Shown one piece after another: positions 4,401 through 6,590 of a DNA stretch of 6,590 bases. The notes beneath the pieces are model-generated. The model worked only from the letters and a program-made list of their open reading frames with translations, did not search any database and was not told the origin of the DNA. Origin of the DNA: Paracoccaceae bacterium (GTDB lineage Bacteria; Pseudomonadota; Alphaproteobacteria; Rhodobacterales; Rhodobacteraceae); NCBI GenBank assembly GCA_007123625.1, contig SKKS01000063.1, positions 1-6,590 of the forward strand, in the 5' to 3' direction. A program made the translations under genes and the position numbers. How positions within the stretch are numbered: the stretch's first letter is position 1; the number at the start of each line of letters is the position of its first letter.

Positions 4401-6590
4401 TTGGGCGCGTCGGCACTGGCGATGTCCAGATCGACCACCGCGTAGTTCGTCGATCGGTCGGGCAGGAAGCTGATGCCGCGGTCGAAACGCATGTCCAGCG
4501 TGTTGTCGTGGCCCTGGCCCCAGAGGAACGAGCCGATGTCCTGTGTCGCGCCCGCGGCGTTGAGGATGATCTTCCCCACCGGCGTGACGTCGTTGCCGAT
4601 GTTGTCCGTCGCATGCATGCCGTAGGGGTCCATCAGCGCCAGCCGTTGTTCCAGCGTCCGGTAGACGAAGGGCGAAGCACCCGGAGCCAGTGAGCCGCTG
4701 CTGCCCGGAAACGAGAACACGTCGACCAGCCGCTGGCCCTCGCCGAAGCCCAGCAGGTTGCCGTCGCCGCCGCCCATGATCAGGTTCGCCCCGCCGTTGC
4801 CGTAAAGCGCGTTGGTCTGGCTGTTGCCCTGCAGGACGTCATTGCCGACAGTGCCGATCAGCCCCTCGATGTTGAAGAATTCCTCGGTGTCGTAGAGCCC
4901 GCCCCTGATGGATGCGTGGATATTGTCCGGGACGGTCGTGATCTCGCCGGAGCCGTTGGCGTTGCTGCCGGTCATGTTGAAAACGATGTTATCGCCAAGG
5001 ATATCGTGCAGCGGCTTGGGGGAGAAGTTGTAGTCGAAACTCACGGTCTCCTCGAAGTAACGAGGGGTAGGGTTAAATACTGTGGCGTCGGCGCGATCGG
5101 AGTAGGACGCGGTGCCCCTGAACCCGACAGCCTCGATCCGGTCGCTGGCGTCGTCCCGCCAGTATTCGACGATTCCGCTGCCATCCTCCTCCAGCGTCAC
5201 CTTTACATGGCCGGTCCGTTCGTAGCGAATCTTGACGGTGACATTCCTGGACTTGGTGATTTCCTCGAAGGACCCCAAAATACCGCCCGTGCCATCGTTG
5301 TACGTGTAGGTCGCCTCGCCACCGCTTAGTGTGGCTCCCACGATCGTCTGGGGTGCAAAGACCTGCAAGGCGAGGATGTCGAAGCCCTCGCCGCCGTCGT
5401 AGGTGTTGTTCATCGGCGTCCCGGCAGAGATCGGCCCGCCTGCGGCCAGCAGGTCGTCGCCGTCGCCGCCGATCAGCGTATCGTTGTAGCCCTTGGCCAT
5501 CAGCCGGTTATTGCCGCTGTTGCCCTCCAGCCGGTTGGCGACGCCCGCTCGCCCGATCAGGATGTCGTCGTGCTGCGAGCCGATGATATTCTCGATGTCG
5601 CGCAGCACGTCGCCCTGCGCATCGCCCCGGAAGCCGCGGCCGATACCGTCGCCGTGAAAGTCGAGGTCGATGAAGACCGCGGTCGCCGCGCCTTCGTAGC
5701 TGACGGTGTCGTTGCCTTCGCCGCCGATCATCTCGTCCGCGCCGGGCCCGCCGACGAACAGGTTGTTGCCGCCACCGCCGATCAGCACGTTGTTGCCGCC
5801 ACCGCCGATCAGGATGTCGTCATTGCGATGGCCCTCGATGCGGTTGTCGCGGTCGTCTCCGACCAGGCGGTAAGTCATCGGGATGCTGCGGAAACCGCCA
5901 CCTTCGGCCTCGGGGATCGCCTCCTGGAAACTCTCCCTGCCTGCCCGCAGGTCCTGAAACCCGGTGATCATCGCCCCCAGCGCGCCCTGCTCGCCCACGG
6001 GCTTCGACAGGTCGAAATCGGCATCCACCACCAGCCCGTTCCGGCCCGGCCCGCCTGCGATCACGACGTTCGACCAGTCGTCGGTCTCGGCACCGTGGAC
6101 GTTGATGTGCACGACGTTGTCGCCCGGCCCGGTGCGCAGGGTCAGACCGCGTTCCTCGGTCGCTGCATAGGCCAAGGTGACGAACGCCGTGTCGTCGCCG
6201 CCCCGCATGTCGAAGACCTCGGGCAACTTGGCTCTCTTCTCGGGGCCGCGAACGTCGATGCTCAACCTGTCCGAAGCCTCGGTCATCAGCACGCGCTCGA
6301 TCCCGTCGATGCGGATGAACTCACTGTAATCTACGTCGACCGCGCTCCCCTCTGCGTCTCTTCGGCTGGCCTGATGAAATCCCCAGTCGTCCGCCGGCCC
6401 CCCTTCGATGTATTGATAGCTGACACCGGCGCGCTGTCCGAACAGGGACGAGTCCGCGTTGGTGACCAGCGGCGTTTCGACCATCCCGAAATCGAGCGTG
6501 TCGACGCCACCGCCGCCGTCGATCATGTTGATGCCCGGGCCGAAGAAGATCGTGTCGTCGCCCGGGCCCCCGACCACCGTGTCGTTGCCG
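1481..6590 (-). CDS. Large RTX calcium-binding repeat protein with cadherin-like and dockerin-like C-terminal domains (5' truncated)
   Basis: The minus-strand frame is open from the right edge (first full codon 6587-6589) to TGA at 1481-1483, at least 1702 residues. The GTG at 6575-6577 is a Val codon inside the repeat 'GNDTVVGGPGDDTI', so the true start lies outside the window. Order from the N-terminal side: RTX nonapeptides (6488-6590), a unique beta-rich segment, RTX blocks (5699-5860, 5435-5587, 4736-4870, 4184-4303, 3767-3919) with unique segments and 'IENIIGS'-like linkers, three cadherin/Ig-like segments (2477-3466), RTX block (2174-2404), post-RTX 'ADYDI' segment, a beta-sandwich domain, a dockerin-like module, and a 56-residue tail. 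I see no cysteine in the visible protein, and it is Asp/Gly-rich. Both fit an RTX substrate of type I secretion that folds in external calcium. Likely roles are surface layer, adhesin or biofilm matrix; no enzymatic motif is seen. Transporter genes are not in the window. Confidence 0.92.
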   Translation of the reverse strand, partial: GNDTVVGGPGDDTIFFGPGINMIDGGGGVDTLDFGMVETPLVTNADSSLFGQRAGVSYQYIEGGPADDWGFHQASRRDAEGSAVDVDYSEFIRIDGIERVLMTEASDRLSIDVRGPEKRAKLPEVFDMRGGDDTAFVTLAYAATEERGLTLRTGPGDNVVHINVHGAETDDWSNVVIAGGPGRNGLVVDADFDLSKPVGEQGALGAMITGFQDLRAGRESFQEAIPEAEGGGFRSIPMTYRLVGDDRDNRIEGHRNDDILIGGGGNNVLIGGGGNNLFVGGPGADEMIGGEGNDTVSYEGAATAVFIDLDFHGDGIGRGFRGDAQGDVLRDIENIIGSQHDDILIGRAGVANRLEGNSGNNRLMAKGYNDTLIGGDGDDLLAAGGPISAGTPMNNTYDGGEGFDILALQVFAPQTIVGATLSGGEATYTYNDGTGGILGSFEEITKSRNVTVKIRYERTGHVKVTLEEDGSGIVEYWRDDASDRIEAVGFRGTASYSDRADATVFNPTPRYFEETVSFDYNFSPKPLHDILGDNIVFNMTGSNANGSGEITTVPDNIHASIRGGLYDTEEFFNIEGLIGTVGNDVLQGNSQTNALYGNGGANLIMGGGDGNLLGFGEGQRLVDVFSFPGSSGSLAPGASPFVYRTLEQRLALMDPYGMHATDNIGNDVTPVGKIILNAAGATQDIGSFLWGQGHDNTLDMRFDRGISFLPDRSTNYAVVDLDIASADAPNNSFTGERVMYGRAEWRDEGGDLLTHATTFGVHNVIGSQMADTIRGDRADNFIEGMDGGDWMDGRGGTNTLAFERAPEGVTLNMVADGPDGLILDNRRNGFEGAGHAAGDYAVNFQRFTLSDHADLVLIGAQTPVERTAVEFGGARSAEVPVATLATNDRLFFDLGEGDDHLEITGGPRIEARLGAGNDTATIAGPGHRIFGGAGDDVFTLIDAPSGQLTDYSSAARTTQIDGGRGADTVILDGDHFTGVTVTANGAIVTQASLHGIDGNATTAEKVGLVAASQDIRYDLRSIEFLEVGGERFRLDPRKPEVGADRTLTILEDARAPFALDARATQPELDAGTVFRVVALPDGAKVLRPDDIPLSVGDSFAAADLDALRALPGQDYTQAPQSFAYAEDVADASERTVPLPAAPPIPGISLGLDAPADPLGAPLTITLTELPDHGTVFYRAPLPEFAELGLTLMIEVPVNLGDSVTPDQLVGLYFQPEQDANGPAGAFAYRVDHGEGLSALPDLPLAFADGLDPTDFDGSASQRIEIDITPVDDAPRVARLLFPMSPGGTLNGTIAATDPEGDPFVLELIDAPGRGTLDLAPDGSFRYIQTAAIDFAGAEFVEEVFTVRAVQTEDGLASVARPQTIRIVNPEFLKPIVFDPSRPDVFFEADGTPVKLGGLGTDDLIIGADGVNNELFGFGGNNILRGIGGNNRLYGGPGDDRLEGGTGNDILEGGPGDDLLFGGGGYNTALFSGNQADYDIATDPDTGVTNVTDTRDLPDNDGSDRLEGIQRLRFADGDHLLDPDASPPLIAVAGTATDRIGTPLSGVEVTLSMPGSPDATDTTDALGAFTFTGLIQAEGTVDAVHDYTPGNPRITAGDALDVLRMAVGLTPSFGAAEPLDFIAADINRDGQITAVDALEVLRAAVGLSSPDGPQWVFVDSRAEFDEMTRSNVIYDTGIDLATYPPDTPLDMTAILLGSFTDHV
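1652..1840 (-). other. Dockerin-like two-repeat calcium module at the RTX protein's C-terminus
   Basis: There are two F-hand-like repeats. The second (1652-1720) has a complete loop, 'DINRDGQITAVD', with Asp/Asn/Asp/Ile/Asp at positions 1, 3, 5, 8 and 12, followed by helix 'ALEVLRAAVGL'. The first (1766-1837) has a helix 'ALDVLRMAVGL' but a degenerate loop, 'DYTPGNPRITAGD', one residue too long and lacking the inner acidic ligands. This is the type I dockerin pattern. In cellulosomes dockerins bind cohesins; in non-cellulolytic proteobacteria the partner is generally unknown. No cohesin domain was seen in the window. A 56-residue tail follows (1481-1651), ending 'MTAILLGSFTDHV', which may hold the type I secretion signal. 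Confidence 0.75.
1841..2011 (-). other. Carboxypeptidase-regulatory-like / SdrD-B-like beta domain of the RTX protein
   Basis: Motifs are 'LIAVAGTATDRIGTPLSGVE', 'VTLSMPGSPDATDTTDALG' and 'AFTFTGL'. The pattern 'G.......G.PL.GV.V.L........T...G.F.F..L' is the hallmark of small Ig-like beta-sandwich domains (CarboxypepD_reg-like or SdrD-B-like). Its position immediately before a dockerin-like module matches a pairing seen elsewhere, where such beta domains sit next to dockerins. Confidence 0.6.
2174..2404 (-). repeat. RTX nonapeptide block 7 (C-terminal beta-roll)
   Basis: About eight units read GLGTDDLII, GADGVNNELF, GFGGNNILR, GIGGNNRLY, GGPGDDRLE, GGTGNDILE, GGPGDDLLF and GGGGYNTAL. This is one of the two best-formed beta-rolls in the visible protein. 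As in block 2, a run of NN-type units is followed by canonical DD/ND units. Such C-terminal blocks usually precede the secretion region in type I substrates. The stretch following it (2030-2176), with 'NQADYDIATDPDTG', 'VTDTRDLPDNDGSDRLEG' and 'RLRFADGDHLL', is a common post-RTX cap. Confidence 0.92.
2477..2809 (-). other. VCBS/cadherin-like segment 3 of the RTX protein
   Basis: The segment runs from 'QRIEIDITPVDDAPRVARL' through 'GTLNGTIAATDPEGDPFVLE', 'GTLDLAPDGSFRYIQT' and 'EVFTVRAVQTEDG' to 'QTIRIVNPEF'. 'ATDPEGDPF' and 'G.L.L.PDGSF.Y' are the standard calcium-site and strand motifs of VCBS/cadherin-like repeats, which usually act as extended adhesin spacers or ligand-binding modules. It directly precedes RTX block 7. 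Confidence 0.78.
2879..3151 (-). other. Cadherin-like/Ig-like segment 2 of the RTX protein
   Basis: Visible motifs are 'LGAPLTITLTELPDHGTVFY', 'VNLGDSVTPDQLVGLYFQP' and 'GPAGAFAYRVDHGEG'. The pattern 'PLTITLT.LP..GTV...LGD..T..QL.GL.F.P......G.F.Y.V.DG' is typical of the roughly 90-residue cadherin-like repeats in bacterial surface adhesins and RTX proteins. It follows segment 1 after a proline-rich hinge ('VPLPAAPPIPG'). Confidence 0.72.
3194..3466 (-). other. Cadherin-like/Ig-like segment 1 of the RTX protein
   Basis: The residues run from 'GADRTLTILEDARAPFALD' through 'VRPDD'-like turns and 'LSVGDSFAAADLDALRAL' to 'QSFAYAEDVADAS'. The opening 'LTILED..PF.L' and the 'VGDSF...DL..L' and 'F.Y..D' signatures resemble the tandem cadherin-like/VCBS-type repeats of large type I-secreted adhesins. 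It appears homologous to the next segment (compare 'VGDSFAAADLDAL' with 'LGDSVTPDQLVGL'), so the two look like a diverged tandem duplication. The exact domain family is inferred from pattern only. Confidence 0.6.
3767..3919 (-). repeat. RTX-like block 6
   Basis: The segment encodes 'FFDLGEGDDHLEITGG', 'LGAGNDTATIAG' and 'IFGGAGDDVFTLI', with a further 'IDGGRGADTVILDG' near 3670-3715. Turns have good GxGxD spacing, but intervening strands are longer than nine residues. This is the last RTX-type stretch before the cadherin-like region. Confidence 0.78.
4184..4303 (-). repeat. RTX-like block 5, degenerate
   Basis: The segment encodes 'NVIGSQMADTIRGDRADN' and 'FIEGMDGGDWMDGRGGTN'. It again starts with an 'N-IGS' linker. 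The unit pattern is preserved, but several glycines are replaced by Asp, Arg or Met. It precedes a unique segment containing 'NFQRFTLSDHADLVLIG'. Confidence 0.75.
4736..4870 (-). repeat. RTX-like block 4, degenerate
   Basis: The segment encodes 'IEGLIGTVGNDVLQGNSQTN', 'ALYGNGGANLIMGGGDGNLL' and 'GFGEG'. Only 'GTVGNDVL' keeps a clear Asp-bearing RTX turn. Other turns carry Asn or Ala, so calcium binding here is probably weak and the block may act mainly as a beta-solenoid spacer. Confidence 0.75.
5435..5587 (-). repeat. RTX-like block 3 after an 'IENIIGS' linker
   Basis: The segment encodes 'IIGSQHDDILIG', 'NRLEGNSGNNRLMAKGYNDT' and 'LIGGDGDDLLAAGG'. The register is irregular, with units longer or shorter than nine residues, and Asn again replaces some Asp. 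A further 'YDGGEGFDIL' lies just beyond it near 5370-5400. The block follows the 'IEN-IGS' linker that commonly joins RTX modules in secreted proteobacterial proteins. Confidence 0.8.
5699..5860 (-). repeat. RTX nonapeptide block 2, six units in perfect 27-bp register
   Basis: Six consecutive 9-residue units read GDDRDNRIE, GHRNDDILI, GGGGNNVLI, GGGGNNLFV, GGPGADEMI and GGEGNDTVS, exactly 162 bp. They follow the RTX beta-roll pattern, with Gly-rich turns and a hydrophobic residue at the strand position. Units 3 and 4 carry Asn where the canonical Asp calcium ligand sits. The next residues, 'YEGAATAVFIDLDF', and the later 'DIENIIGS' form the usual linker to another block. Confidence 0.9.
5762..5812 (-). 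repeat. Recent tandem duplication of one RTX unit (27-bp period)
   Basis: A 24-base string is present identically at 5762-5785 and 5789-5812, offset by 27 bp, which is one nonapeptide unit. The two copies encode the GGGGNN portions of adjacent units. Nearby units share far less DNA identity, so this pair probably arose by recent slippage or unequal recombination within the RTX array, or has been homogenised. Confidence 0.85.
6488..6590 (-). repeat. RTX nonapeptide block 1 (cut by window edge)
   Basis: The segment encodes 'GNDTVVGGPGDDTIFFGPG' followed by 'INMIDGGGGVDTLDF'. These are Gly/Asp-rich nonapeptides of the GGxGxDxLx type that form calcium-binding beta-roll turns. The block continues past the window, which shows that the RTX gene's 5' end is further right. 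Confidence 0.85.

Noticed and set aside
3230..4693. A 487-codon open frame on the plus strand opposite the RTX gene.
   Set aside because: High-GC repetitive coding sequence commonly leaves the antisense frame open. The translation has no recognisable domain, and the opposite strand has strong RTX and cadherin-like motifs in the same span.
4916..5329. A 137-codon plus-strand open frame beginning 'MDIVRDGRDLAG'.
   Set aside because: It is antisense to a unique RTX-protein segment, has no motif, and has no separate support such as a ribosome binding site or neighbour in operon.
5699..5860. CRISPR-like array suggested by regular short repeats.
   Set aside because: The 27-bp period is in frame and encodes RTX nonapeptides. 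There are no spacers of independent sequence and the repeats are diverged.
6575..6577. GTG as translation start of the large minus-strand gene.
   Set aside because: The frame stays open upstream and the codon is the Val of a canonical RTX unit; no Shine-Dalgarno-like sequence or signal region precedes it.

Overview
The window looks like a high-GC alphaproteobacterial chromosome segment, most probably from Rhodobacterales. The basis is the GC-rich codon use, the sequence of the GlyS tail, and IS5/IS481 remnants of a type common in that group. This is inference by sequence recognition; no search was run.

Layout. (1) Positions 1-500, plus strand: the last 165 residues of the glycyl-tRNA synthetase beta subunit (glyS), a housekeeping gene. 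(2) Positions 501-832, directly after the glyS stop codon: a 332-bp internally deleted IS5-like element. It has imperfect terminal inverted repeats and only the C-terminal end of a transposase, itself frameshifted. (3) Positions 833-1042: sequence I cannot assign. (4) Positions 1043-1324: the C-terminal fragment of an IS481-family transposase, running into what looks like the right end of that element. (5) Positions 1325-1480: a short spacer with nothing recognisable. (6) Positions 1481-6590, minus strand: the 3' part of one very large gene that runs off the right edge. At least 1702 codons encode a cysteine-free, acidic RTX (haemolysin-type calcium-binding repeat) protein.

The RTX protein reads from its N-terminal side, at the right edge, to its C-terminus as follows. 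A run of Gly/Asp nonapeptide blocks is separated by unique beta-rich segments and 'IEN-IGS'-type linkers. Three cadherin-like/Ig-like segments follow, then a second strong RTX block and a typical post-RTX 'ADYDI...RLRFADG' segment. It ends with a carboxypeptidase-regulatory-like or SdrD-B-like beta domain, a two-repeat dockerin-like calcium module, and a 56-residue tail. RTX proteins of this kind are normally exported by type I secretion and fold outside the cell on binding calcium. No ABC transporter or membrane fusion protein gene lies in this window. glyS and the RTX gene converge on the transposon debris, and nothing indicates that they work together.

I do not see a clearly new biological system. 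The items most worth a second look are the dockerin-tailed RTX architecture, the Asn-for-Asp RTX repeats, and the layered IS remnants at the glyS 3' end with an unassigned block between them.
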